Shown: positions 6,855 to 12,281, counted from the stretch's first letter. The stretch is DNA of 12,341 nt from Eubacteriales bacterium (GCA_030529125.1 JAUMXP010000035.1:1-12341); one strand, 5' to 3'. Numbers and translations are program-made. Notes: a model not told the origin generated them from the letters alone.

Positions 6855-7569
6855 ATATGATACATCTAAACAGCGATTCGATATAGTGCTTATTGACGCT
6901 GACGAAACTATCTTTGATTTTAAAAGGTCAGAAGCTTATTCTTTTAAACAAATGCTCGAAAGTTTCAACGTCGATTATACGGAAGAACGCTTAGCTCGTT
7001 ACAGTGCTATTAACCTTAGTTTGTGGAAAGCTCTCGAAAGAGGAGAGGTTACCAGAGAGCGTTTACAGATACTTCGTTTTGAACGCTTTTTCGAAGAAAT
7101 TGGTGTTAGCGACATTGACTACAATGCTGTTAACGATTGTTATCTTACTAATCTTGCTAACACTTCTTTCATGATTGATAAAGCTGCAGAGTTTGTTAAA
7201 GAGCTTCATAAATTCTGCAGGATTTATATTGCTACAAACGGTTTGAGCAAAGCCCAGAACGGAAGACTATCTAAGTCAGCTATCAAAGATGACGTTGATG
7301 GCATCTTTATATCACAGGAGCTTGGTTTTGCTAAACCTGACAAAGCTTATTTTGATTATATTTTTAATAAATTGAATATCAAAGATAAATCTCGTGTTAT
7401 TATTATCGGCGATAGTCTGACGTCTGATATTCAAGGCGGTAGAAATGCAGGCATTACAACCTGTCTATTTAACCGTTACGGTGAACTTGAAGAGTCAGAT
7501 TTGTGCGATTACAAGATTAGTAATTATAATGAGTTTTTTGATATTTTATTTGACTTTAATAAGCAATAG
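6847..7569 (+). CDS. HAD superfamily hydrolase, YjjG-type (TIGR02254)
   Basis: A 240-aa haloacid-dehalogenase phosphatase. Motif I is D17-A-D19-E-T21, with D17 the nucleophile; motif II is T130-N131; motif III is K163-P164; motif IV is G-D189-S-x-x-x-x-D194. The helical cap between motif I and II fits the subfamily that includes E. coli YjjG, a pyrimidine nucleotidase that removes non-canonical dUMP/dTMP-like nucleotides; that substrate is inferred. The TTG start at 6847 is chosen because GGAGGG (6833-6838) lies 8 nt upstream. An ATG at 6820 would put that site inside the gene. It overlaps the DUF2344 gene by 8 nt. Its last codons carry the -35 box of the first lipoprotein promoter and no terminator follows. 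Confidence 0.86.
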   Translation: MSKYDTSKQRFDIVLIDADETIFDFKRSEAYSFKQMLESFNVDYTEERLARYSAINLSLWKALERGEVTRERLQILRFERFFEEIGVSDIDYNAVNDCYLTNLANTSFMIDKAAEFVKELHKFCRIYIATNGLSKAQNGRLSKSAIKDDVDGIFISQELGFAKPDKAYFDYIFNKLNIKDKSRVIIIGDSLTSDIQGGRNAGITTCLFNRYGELEESDLCDYKISNYNEFFDILFDFNKQ

Positions 7570-7578
7570 GTATACAAT
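7550..7578 (+). promoter_or_regulatory. Promoter of lipoprotein gene 1, with overlapping dyad
   Basis: TTGACT (7550-7555) lies inside the end of the HAD gene and TACAAT (7573-7578) just after its stop, with a 17-bp spacer. Two copies of the palindrome GTATAC (7570-7575 and 7583-7588) flank the -10/start region, a plausible repressor site. Confidence 0.65.
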
Positions 7579-7623
7579 AAACGTATACTAGAAATAGTAA
7601 TTTATTTTTTGGAGGGAATAATT

Positions 7624-7935
7624 ATGAAAAAAATCAGCTTAGTATTAGCATTAGTACTTATGATGTCATTTGTTCTGTGTGCTTGCGGTGCTTCTAATGA
7701 ACTCGTTGGCGAGTGGAAAGGCGAAGAAGGCGAGATTTATACTTTCGAAGACGACGGCACAGGTACTGTTAGCTTTTTCGGTATTGAAGTAGCTTTCACA
7801 TATGAAGCAGCAGACGGTAAGCTCACTGTAACTCTTGATGACGAGACATTTGGTACTGAAGAAACACAGACTTCAGAGTACACAATCGATGGCGACAAGC
7901 TTACTATTGATGGACTTGAATACACAAGACAGTAA
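7624..7935 (+). CDS. Small lipoprotein, array copy 1 (lipocalin-like/DUF5640-type)
   Basis: A 103-aa secreted lipoprotein. The signal peptide MKK + hydrophobic core ends in the lipobox L18-C-A-C21, with Cys21 expected to be lipidated. The mature part is very acidic and beta-rich: ELVGEWKGEEGE, F-E-D-D-G-T-G, F-T-Y-E, Y-T-I-D-G-D-K-L-T-I-D-G and the C-terminal YTRQ. The pattern (L-V-G-x-W at the start, x-x-F-x-x-D-G-T-G, Y-x-I-x-G-D-x-L) resembles the lipocalin-like domain DUF5640 of clostridial lipoproteins; ligand and role are unknown. The ATG at 7624 is preceded by GGAGGG with 7-nt spacing; an in-frame TTG at 7609 overlaps that site and is rejected. It has its own promoter and terminator. 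Confidence 0.85.
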   Translation: MKKISLVLALVLMMSFVLCACGASNELVGEWKGEEGEIYTFEDDGTGTVSFFGIEVAFTYEAADGKLTVTLDDETFGTEETQTSEYTIDGDKLTIDGLEYTRQ

Positions 7936-7949
7936 TTTGTTATGATTAA

Positions 7950-7978
7950 AGCCTGGTGCATTAGCATCAGGCTTTTTT
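7950..7978 (+). terminator. Terminator of lipoprotein gene 1
   Basis: AGCCTGGTGC - ATTA - GCATCAGGCT hairpin, ten pairs with one G-U, followed by TTTTTT. The next promoter's TTGACA starts 2 bp after the T-run. Confidence 0.88.
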
Positions 7979-7979
7979 A

Positions 7980-8008
7980 TTGACAATATGATTAGATTGG
8001 TATAAAAT
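7980..8008 (+). promoter_or_regulatory. Promoter of lipoprotein gene 2
   Basis: TTGACA (7980-7985), 17-bp spacer, TAAAAT (8003-8008); an alternative TATAAA at 8001 gives a 15-bp spacer. The leader to the ATG at 8044 is about 30 nt. Confidence 0.72.
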
Positions 8009-8043
8009 ATAGATACTAAATTATTTATATGGGGGTATATTTT

Positions 8044-8349
8044 ATGAAAAAAATCAGTTTAGTATTAGCTTTAGTACTTATGATGTCATTTGTTCTTTGT
8101 GCTTGCGGTGCTTCTAATGAACTCGTTGGCGAGTGGAAAGGCGAAGAAGGCGAGATCGTTGTTTTTGAAGATGACGGTACAGGTAACATTAGCTTCTTTG
8201 GTATCGAAGTTAACTTTACATACGAAGTTGCAGATGGCGAGATTACTATGACACCTGAAGATGAAGAAATCGGCGAGACCGAAACATCAGAGTATTCAAT
8301 TGATGGCGATAAGCTTATAATTGATGGTTCTGAGTATACAAGACAGTAA
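8044..8349 (+). CDS. Small lipoprotein, array copy 2 (lipocalin-like/DUF5640-type)
   Basis: A 101-aa paralogue of the preceding gene. The signal peptide and lipobox (LCAC, Cys21) are identical in protein sequence, and residues 1-37 match copy 1 exactly although the DNA has three silent changes there. The mature domain then diverges: V-V-F-E-D-D-G-T-G, SFFGIEVNFTYE, a two-residue shorter acidic loop (EDEEIGETET) and the shared ending SIDGDKLIIDGSEYTRQ. The start is ATG 8044 with GGGGG 8 nt upstream; the in-frame ATG at 8029 runs into that site and is rejected. Function unknown; probably anchored on the outer face of the cell membrane. Confidence 0.85.
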   Translation: MKKISLVLALVLMMSFVLCACGASNELVGEWKGEEGEIVVFEDDGTGNISFFGIEVNFTYEVADGEITMTPEDEEIGETETSEYSIDGDKLIIDGSEYTRQ

Positions 8350-8363
8350 TTTGTTTGTATTAA

Positions 8364-8392
8364 AGCCTGGTGCATTAGCATCAGGCTTTTTT
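8364..8392 (+). terminator. Terminator of lipoprotein gene 2
   Basis: Same hairpin as after copy 1 (AGCCTGGTGC / GCATCAGGCT, loop ATTA) followed by TTTTTT, one base before the -35 of copy 3. Confidence 0.88.
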
Positions 8393-8393
8393 G

Positions 8394-8422
8394 TTGACAT
8401 AGTGATAGTGTAGATATACAAT
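8394..8422 (+). promoter_or_regulatory. Promoter of lipoprotein gene 3
   Basis: TTGACA (8394-8399), 17-bp spacer, TACAAT (8417-8422). This is the best promoter of the array; the leader to the ATG at 8454 is about 25 nt. Confidence 0.75.
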
Positions 8423-8453
8423 ATAATTACTAATAATTTATGGGGGATATGTT

Positions 8454-8768
8454 ATGAAGAAAATCAGCTTAGTATTAGCATTAGTACTTATGATGTCATT
8501 TGTTCTTTGTGCTTGTGGTGCTTCAAATGAACTTGTTGGCACATGGGTAAATAGCAAGAATAGTACTATCGAATTTGCTGATGATGGCACAGGTGTTCTG
8601 ACAGAAGATATTATAGTAGTTGATTTTACTTATGTTGTTGATGAAGAGGAAGGTACAGTTACTCTGATACCTGACCCTAGTTATGAAGAACTCGAAACTC
8701 AAACACACGATTATACTATCGATGGCGACACTCTTAGTATGTACGGAGAAACATTCACAAGACAGTAA
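8454..8768 (+). CDS. Small lipoprotein, array copy 3 (diverged)
   Basis: A 104-aa paralogue. The first 29 residues, through the lipobox (LCAC, Cys21) and GASNELVG, equal copies 1 and 2 in protein with only silent DNA changes. The rest is far more different: T-W-V-N-S-K-N replaces EWKGEEGE, A-D-D-G-T-G is kept, and a longer acidic loop (VDEEEG...DPSYEELE) leads to the shared frame DYTIDGDTLSMYGETFTRQ. So the beta-barrel core positions are kept while loops vary. The ATG has a GGGGGA site about 7 nt upstream. The identical leader with a different mature part suggests specialised variants of one lipoprotein; ligand unknown. Confidence 0.85.
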   Translation: MKKISLVLALVLMMSFVLCACGASNELVGTWVNSKNSTIEFADDGTGVLTEDIIVVDFTYVVDEEEGTVTLIPDPSYEELETQTHDYTIDGDTLSMYGETFTRQ

Positions 8769-8779
8769 GTATTCCACCT

Positions 8780-8814
8780 AGCCTGATGCATCAGCATCAG
8801 GCTTATTTATTTCA
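8780..8814 (+). terminator. Terminator of lipoprotein gene 3
   Basis: AGCCTGATGC - ATCA - GCATCAGGCT, ten perfect pairs (the G-U of the other two copies is A-U here), followed by a T-rich tract broken by A (TTATTTATTTC). Confidence 0.82.
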
Positions 8815-8861
8815 TTATTATTTAAGTTCAGTCGCCTTCAAATCCCTCGCTATACACTGGA

Positions 8862-8924
8862 GTAAAAGAAAAAAGCCTATGCCCAAAATGGCATAGACTT
8901 TTCCTATGGCGTAGAGTGAGGGAT
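8862..8924 (-). repeat. Direct repeat copy A: duplicated tRNA-Ser 3' end plus terminator
   Basis: 63 bp matching 9072-9134 with three mismatches. Read on the minus strand it contains the last 14 bases of the tRNA-Ser body (part of the T arm and the 3' acceptor strand ACTCTAC), the discriminator G and CCA, and then the terminator hairpin CTATGCC/GGCATAG with its T-run. No tRNA body precedes it. It could be an att-site half, or what is left of a second tRNA-Ser gene. Confidence 0.8.
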
Positions 8925-9071
8925 GATGCTTTTCTGTGAAAATCATCCTTGCTTGGCGACCCAACACCTTTGGTGTTCGGTACCCGCCTGCGCACCTTTT
9001 CGCTACAAAAATGTCCACCGGACACTTTTGCGTAACGCTCAAAGCCCACTTTGGGTTCAAATCCCATTTAT
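8925..9071. other. Hairpin-rich segment between the two tRNA-tail repeats
   Basis: No gene supported. The segment is less AT-rich than its flanks and packed with short inverted repeats: AACACC-ttt-GGTGTT (8963-8977), TGTCC-acc-GGACA with A/T flanks (9007-9029), GCG-taa-CGC (9030-9038) and CAAAG-cccac-TTTG (9039-9053). A tRNA T-arm-like GGGTTCAAATCCC sits at 9053-9065 on the plus strand, and a partial echo TTCAAATCCC lies at 8838-8847, before repeat copy A. It looks like an interspersed repeat or the remnant of a small element. Confidence 0.5.
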
Positions 9072-9134
9072 GTAAAAGAAAAAAGCCTATGCCAAAAATG
9101 GCATAGACCTTTTCTATGGCGTAGAGTGAGGGAT
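9072..9134 (-). repeat. Direct repeat copy B: native tRNA-Ser 3' end plus terminator
   Basis: The partner of copy A, 210 bp away, attached to the intact tRNA gene. It begins inside the T arm of the tRNA and ends after the terminator T-run. Confidence 0.8.
9073..9108 (-). terminator. Terminator of tRNA-Ser
   Basis: Minus-strand hairpin CTATGCC-ATTTTT-GGCATAG, extended by a G-U and a G-C pair, followed by TTTTTTCTTTT. It lies about 10 nt past the CCA end of the tRNA. Confidence 0.82.
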
Positions 9135-9205
9135 TTGAACCCTCGGTACCTGAAAGGTACACAGCATTTCCAGTGCTGCTCCTTCGGCCGCTCGGACAAC
9201 TCTAC
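9117..9205 (-). tRNA. tRNA-Ser(GGA)
   Basis: Full cloverleaf on the minus strand. Acceptor stem GTAGAGT/ACTCTAC, discriminator G73 and encoded CCA (9119-9117). The anticodon loop CTGGAAA in the stem CAGCA/TGCTG gives anticodon GGA (bases 9171-9169), reading UCC/UCU serine codons. The long class II variable arm GTACC-TTTCA-GGTAC (9160-9146) is typical of tRNA-Ser, and the T arm is GAGGG-TTCAAAT-CCCTC. It has its own promoter and terminator. Confidence 0.96.
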
Positions 9206-9232
9206 ATACTCACGCTTTTTGCGTGCTTTTGT

Positions 9233-9261
9233 ATTATAACGAACTTGTTTAAAAAAATCAA
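9233..9261 (-). promoter_or_regulatory. Promoter of tRNA-Ser
   Basis: Minus-strand TTGATT (9261-9256), 17-bp spacer, perfect TATAAT (9238-9233). The predicted start near 9226 leaves a ~20-nt leader holding a small CACGC/GCGTG hairpin just before the mature 5' end at 9205. Confidence 0.75.
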
Positions 9262-9274
9262 GTCTAAATTAAAC

Positions 9275-10156
9275 TTATTTTACATAGCTTGCAATACAAT
9301 GGTTTATGTAGTTGAGTACACGCTTTTTATCCTTTGTCCATAGCGGTGCAATTAAAGTGCTTTTATCTCCATCGCCAGTCAGGCGGTGTACAACGACATC
9401 GTCAGGTAGTACGCTGATGCATTCACACAATATACTTGCGTAGTCTTCTAGCGTCAACACCTCAAACTTTCCTTTTGAATATTCCTTTGCAAGGTCAGTG
9501 CCTTTGATTACGTGCAGAAGTTGTAGTTTGATACCGTCTGTGACTTCACTGACTTGTCGTACTGTTTCTATCATCATTTTTTTAGTTTCATACGGTAGTC
9601 CGATGATAACATGAGTGATTACGTGAATGCCGATTGCTTTAAGCTTCTTAACAGCATCAAAGTACAGTGGGGTAGGGTAGCCACGTCTGATATATTCTGC
9701 TGTACTTTCGTGTATGCTTTGCAAGCCCAGTTCTACCCATACTGGCTTTATCTTTGTAAGGTCCTCTAATATACACATTACATCATTGCTAAGGCAATCG
9801 GGTCTGGTAGCAATCGATAGAATAGCAATATCGTCACGGTTGATAGCTTTGCTGAACGCATCCTTAATATAGCCTATATCTCCGTATGTAGAAGTAAACG
9901 CTTGAAAATAAGCGATGTATCTGTTGTTATCGGTTTTATTCTGTATAAGTGTCTTTGCACGCTCAATCTGAGTATCAATATCAAGCAGAGCATCCTGAGC
10001 AAAATCGCCAGAGCCTTTCATTGAGCAGAATATGCATCCCTTGTCACCGCATGTTCCGTCACGATTTGGACATGTGGTAGAACAGCTTAGTGATAGTTTG
10101 TAGTACTTTTCGTTATATTCATTTTTAAGGTACTGAGAAAGTGAAACGTACTTCAT
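9275..10156 (-). CDS. TIGR01212 family radical SAM protein (YhcC/YtqA-like)
   Basis: A 293-aa radical SAM protein of uncharacterised function, like E. coli YhcC and B. subtilis YtqA. The family-specific cluster motif is C29-P-N-R-D-G-T-x6-C41-I-F-C44, the CX11CXXC spacing that marks TIGR01212, with S-x-S-C25 just before it. Further conserved blocks are AYFQAFTSTYG (about 95-105), ATRPDCL, WVELGLQSIHE (substrate/SAM barrel) and HVIIGLPYET. The start ATG 10156 has GCAGGAG 5-6 nt upstream; an in-frame ATG at 10195 would place that site inside the gene and lies upstream of the predicted start of transcription. Single gene with its own promoter. No strong terminator is seen; a weak ACTTG/CAAGT hairpin with T-run follows and overlaps the tRNA promoter. 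Confidence 0.92.
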   Translation of the reverse strand: MKYVSLSQYLKNEYNEKYYKLSLSCSTTCPNRDGTCGDKGCIFCSMKGSGDFAQDALLDIDTQIERAKTLIQNKTDNNRYIAYFQAFTSTYGDIGYIKDAFSKAINRDDIAILSIATRPDCLSNDVMCILEDLTKIKPVWVELGLQSIHESTAEYIRRGYPTPLYFDAVKKLKAIGIHVITHVIIGLPYETKKMMIETVRQVSEVTDGIKLQLLHVIKGTDLAKEYSKGKFEVLTLEDYASILCECISVLPDDVVVHRLTGDGDKSTLIAPLWTKDKKRVLNYINHCIASYVK

Positions 10157-10183
10157 ATTATCTCCTGCATAATTAATATAAAT

Positions 10184-10212
10184 ATTGTATGGCATATAAA
10201 TTCAAAATTCAA
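10184..10212 (-). promoter_or_regulatory. Promoter of the TIGR01212 radical SAM gene
   Basis: Minus-strand TTGAAT (10212-10207), 17-bp spacer, TACAAT (10189-10184). The predicted start near 10177 gives a ~20-nt leader holding the ribosome binding site. Confidence 0.7.
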
Positions 10213-10423
10213 GCGTTATAATTCGAAATTAGAAAATATCTAAATTTAATCTATATTCGTATATCTTATCTGCCAAAAATACAAAGTCTGTTTTGTTGGT
10301 TTTGCACAAGTTAAATCATACAAATATACAATATAGTGCGATTATAATTCTTTTAAGTACATTATAGACTGATTTTAGATTGAAATTGTTCCCTTTGATG
10401 TCAAAATGATTAATATTTTTTTA

Positions 10424-10452
10424 TTGCTTTTGAACAAAAGTTAGTATATAAT
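10424..10452 (+). promoter_or_regulatory. Promoter of the surface-protein operon
   Basis: TTGCTT (10424-10429), 17-bp spacer, perfect TATAAT (10447-10452). The weak -35 suggests need for an activator or modest expression. The leader would be about 105 nt, long for this window. Confidence 0.55.
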
Positions 10453-10474
10453 TACTTTAGTTATAGTGAAATGG

Positions 10475-10505
10475 TCTGTTACTATGCCTTTTTAAAGGTG
10501 ACAGA
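10475..10505 (+). promoter_or_regulatory. Two-tier hairpin in the 5' leader of the surface-protein operon
   Basis: Outer stem TCTGTTA/TGACAGA (one T-G pair) enclosing an inner stem CCTTT-TT-AAAGG. No T-run follows, so it is not a simple terminator. It lies about 60 nt before the start codon and could affect mRNA stability or translation. Confidence 0.45.
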
Positions 10506-10564
10506 TTATTTACTCGGATTTATTTTTACTAAATATACTTATACATATATTAATGGTGATTGTT

Positions 10565-11383
10565 ATGGACAAAACTCAACAGCAGCTCCTGTTGGAGATT
10601 GAAAAACTTAACAAAGCCCAGGTTAGAATCAAACGTAAGACTACTATGTTGCTTGGTATCATAGCACTCTTGGTTTTAGTTACATCTACTCTGGCGTGGT
10701 TTACACTCAATAGCTTTGCGAGTATAGAGAATATTCAGATGGATATTACCACTGGTGTTGACCTTCGTGTTGACATGGTGAACCATGGTTCAGATATCGA
10801 ACTTTACAAGAAGACCATCACTAATGAGATGATCGACTCTTACCTTGCTAATAATAGTAGTTATAGACTTGCAGACCAGATGCTCGACCCAGTTACAACA
10901 TCTAATGGTATCACATTTGAGAATGAACAGGGCACAACCCGTACTGCAGGGGAAGATACATTTCTTGAATTTGAGTGTTACTTCATTTCTTCAAAAGACA
11001 TGTGGGTTCATCTTTCTTCTGATGATACTGTTGATTTTGAGGGCACATCGGTTTCAACAACTGAGACAGGTCTTAAAGCAGAAGTAATCGAATCTGTCCG
11101 AGTTTCATTTGAAGAAGAAGAACAGAGCCCTGCAGCAATATACGAACCTAACAAGGCAGGTAACGCTGTCAACGCTCAGTCTACATTCGACCTTAGTGTT
11201 CCTATGAGATACGCTCCAGAAAACCGTCTTTTCTTCTTGAATCAGCTTGAACCTAAGAAGGTTACTATCCGCGTATGGGCTGAGGGTAACGACCCGCAGT
11301 GTGACGACGATGTCCAGAATTCTAACCTCACTGTTAAACTTCTGTTCTCAGGTACAGATGAAAACGACCAACCATTCGCTTAA
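10565..11383 (+). CDS. Membrane-anchored or secreted surface protein, SipW-substrate-like
   Basis: A 272-aa protein. A charged N-terminus (residues 1-25) is followed by a hydrophobic segment ending in TSTLAWFTLN (about 39-48), which resembles the SipW-cognate signal class (T-x-A-[WY]-F-[TS]) of TasA/camelysin-type exported proteins. The rest is beta-rich and outside the cell. It shares with the next protein the block F-x-x-Y/C-x-F-Y/F-x-x-S/N, an A-x-I-Y segment and the C-terminal W-A-E240-G-N-D-P-Q-C246-x-x-D motif. A second cysteine lies in FECYF, so a disulphide is possible. The ATG at 10565 has GGTGAT 6 nt upstream; an in-frame ATG at 10553 lacks such a site and overlaps it. Function not known; a fibre or surface-layer component is a reasonable guess. 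Confidence 0.78.
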   Translation: MDKTQQQLLLEIEKLNKAQVRIKRKTTMLLGIIALLVLVTSTLAWFTLNSFASIENIQMDITTGVDLRVDMVNHGSDIELYKKTITNEMIDSYLANNSSYRLADQMLDPVTTSNGITFENEQGTTRTAGEDTFLEFECYFISSKDMWVHLSSDDTVDFEGTSVSTTETGLKAEVIESVRVSFEEEEQSPAAIYEPNKAGNAVNAQSTFDLSVPMRYAPENRLFFLNQLEPKKVTIRVWAEGNDPQCDDDVQNSNLTVKLLFSGTDENDQPFA

Positions 11384-11426
11384 TTCCTATTATATATATA
11401 TTGTATAGTTATCGGAGGTGGCTCCA

Positions 11427-12281
11427 ATGCCAGGATTTGGAAAGAAAAAAGTTAAAACTGAAGAGCCGTTTACTCCCGAACAGTTAGAGAAACTCGAGGA
11501 CAAAGGTGACGTAGCCGTTGATAAAGCGGGCACAAGCCGTCTGTTTAACAGATATTCAGCTCGCAGAGACAGTAAAGATATCGCAAGAGCTGTCAGATGG
11601 AAACGCAGAGCAGGCATTATTCTTGCGGTAGCAGTTGCTGTTCTTCTCATTCTCTGGATTATTTCTTGGTTGCTCACAACTATCGGTGACCTTGTAATTT
11701 CAGTCGAAAACGGAGCAGCTAAAGAGGGTATCATCATAAGTGAATCTTTAAATGAAGATGGAACTGCTAATGACCCTGAGCTTCAGCTCTCAGCTCAGAA
11801 CGTAACAGAAGTTACAAATATTACATACGAATGGCTACCTAATAACCTTGATACTGAGGCTGATGGTCAGCACAACGGCGAAAACTACTTAGCATATACC
11901 TTCTACCTGACTAACAACGGTACTGAGACTCTTGATTATGACAGTACACTGAAGTTTACCGGTATCGCTCGTAACGCTGACGAAGCACTCCGTATTATGA
12001 TTTATAAAAACGGCGAGCCTACCATCTACGCTCAGAAGAATCGTGACAATAGTCCGCTCGAAGATATCGTTAATTTTGAATTCGTAGAAGGCAGCGATGA
12101 TCTCAATCTTGAAGACTATGTTATCCTCAACGATACTACTAAAGGCATCAAACCTAACGAAACAGTTAAGTACACTATCGTAACTTGGATTGAAGGTAAC
12201 GACCCTGAGTGTATCAACGATATCATGGGCGGTTACGTCAAGATGCAGTGGTTCTTCAACGTCGAGGATGAAGAGATTTAA
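11427..12281 (+). CDS. Membrane-anchored surface protein, paralogue of the upstream gene
   Basis: A 284-aa protein: a long charged cytoplasmic N-terminus (about 1-60, FGKKKVKTEEPFTPEQLEKL..), one TM helix (about 65-89, IILAVAVAVLLILWIISWLL), then a beta-rich outer domain. Y-L-A-Y-T-F-Y-L-T-N-N-G-T-E-T-L-D-Y is typical of TasA/camelysin-like sandwiches. The C-terminal W-I-E256-G-N-D-P-E-C262-x-x-D motif matches the upstream protein, and C262 is the only cysteine. It lacks the WFT signal end, so it is probably a stable type II anchor rather than cleaved. The ATG at 11427 has GGAGGTG (11414-11420) 6 nt upstream; a GTG at 11418 lies in that site. The 43-nt gap to the upstream gene has no terminator, so one operon is likely. 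Function unknown; partner or base for the upstream protein is inferred. Confidence 0.78.
   Translation: MPGFGKKKVKTEEPFTPEQLEKLEDKGDVAVDKAGTSRLFNRYSARRDSKDIARAVRWKRRAGIILAVAVAVLLILWIISWLLTTIGDLVISVENGAAKEGIIISESLNEDGTANDPELQLSAQNVTEVTNITYEWLPNNLDTEADGQHNGENYLAYTFYLTNNGTETLDYDSTLKFTGIARNADEALRIMIYKNGEPTIYAQKNRDNSPLEDIVNFEFVEGSDDLNLEDYVILNDTTKGIKPNETVKYTIVTWIEGNDPECINDIMGGYVKMQWFFNVEDEEI

Larger units (their letters stand above)
7550..8814 (+). repeat. Tandem array of three promoter-lipoprotein-terminator units
   Basis: Three direct repeats of about 410-420 bp (starts at 7624, 8044 and 8454). Each unit contains a 17-bp-spaced promoter, a G-rich ribosome binding site, a ~100-codon lipoprotein gene and a terminator whose hairpin is nearly identical in sequence. 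The first ~90 bp of each gene and the last ~70 bp of each unit are most conserved; the middle of the gene has diverged. Units 1 and 2 are closest (three differences in the first ~110 coding bases); unit 3 is older or faster evolving. Confidence 0.85.
10213..10564. other. AT-rich intergenic region between divergent genes
   Basis: About 350 bp without a supportable gene. It holds the promoter and leader of the plus-strand cell-surface operon (10424-10564). I see nothing definite between 10213 and 10423. Confidence 0.6.

Noticed and set aside
7550..8814. CRISPR array
   Set aside because: The repeats are ~410 bp and contain genes; no short regularly spaced repeats exist in the window.
8818..9162. 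Minus-strand open frame of 114 codons across the tRNA-tail repeats (and a 79-codon one at 8828-9067)
   Set aside because: It is internally repetitive only because the 63-bp DNA repeat is read twice, covers the tRNA terminator and the tRNA 3' end, and has no ribosome binding site. Typical spurious frame beside tRNA genes.
9051..9239. Plus-strand open frame reading ...RDLNPRY...
   Set aside because: It is the antisense of the tRNA-Ser gene (the R-D-L-N-P-R string is the usual antisense T-arm translation).
10475..10505. Riboswitch in the leader of the surface-protein operon
   Set aside because: The hairpin is simple, lacks the conserved motifs of riboswitch classes I know and is not linked to a terminator or a sequestered ribosome binding site.
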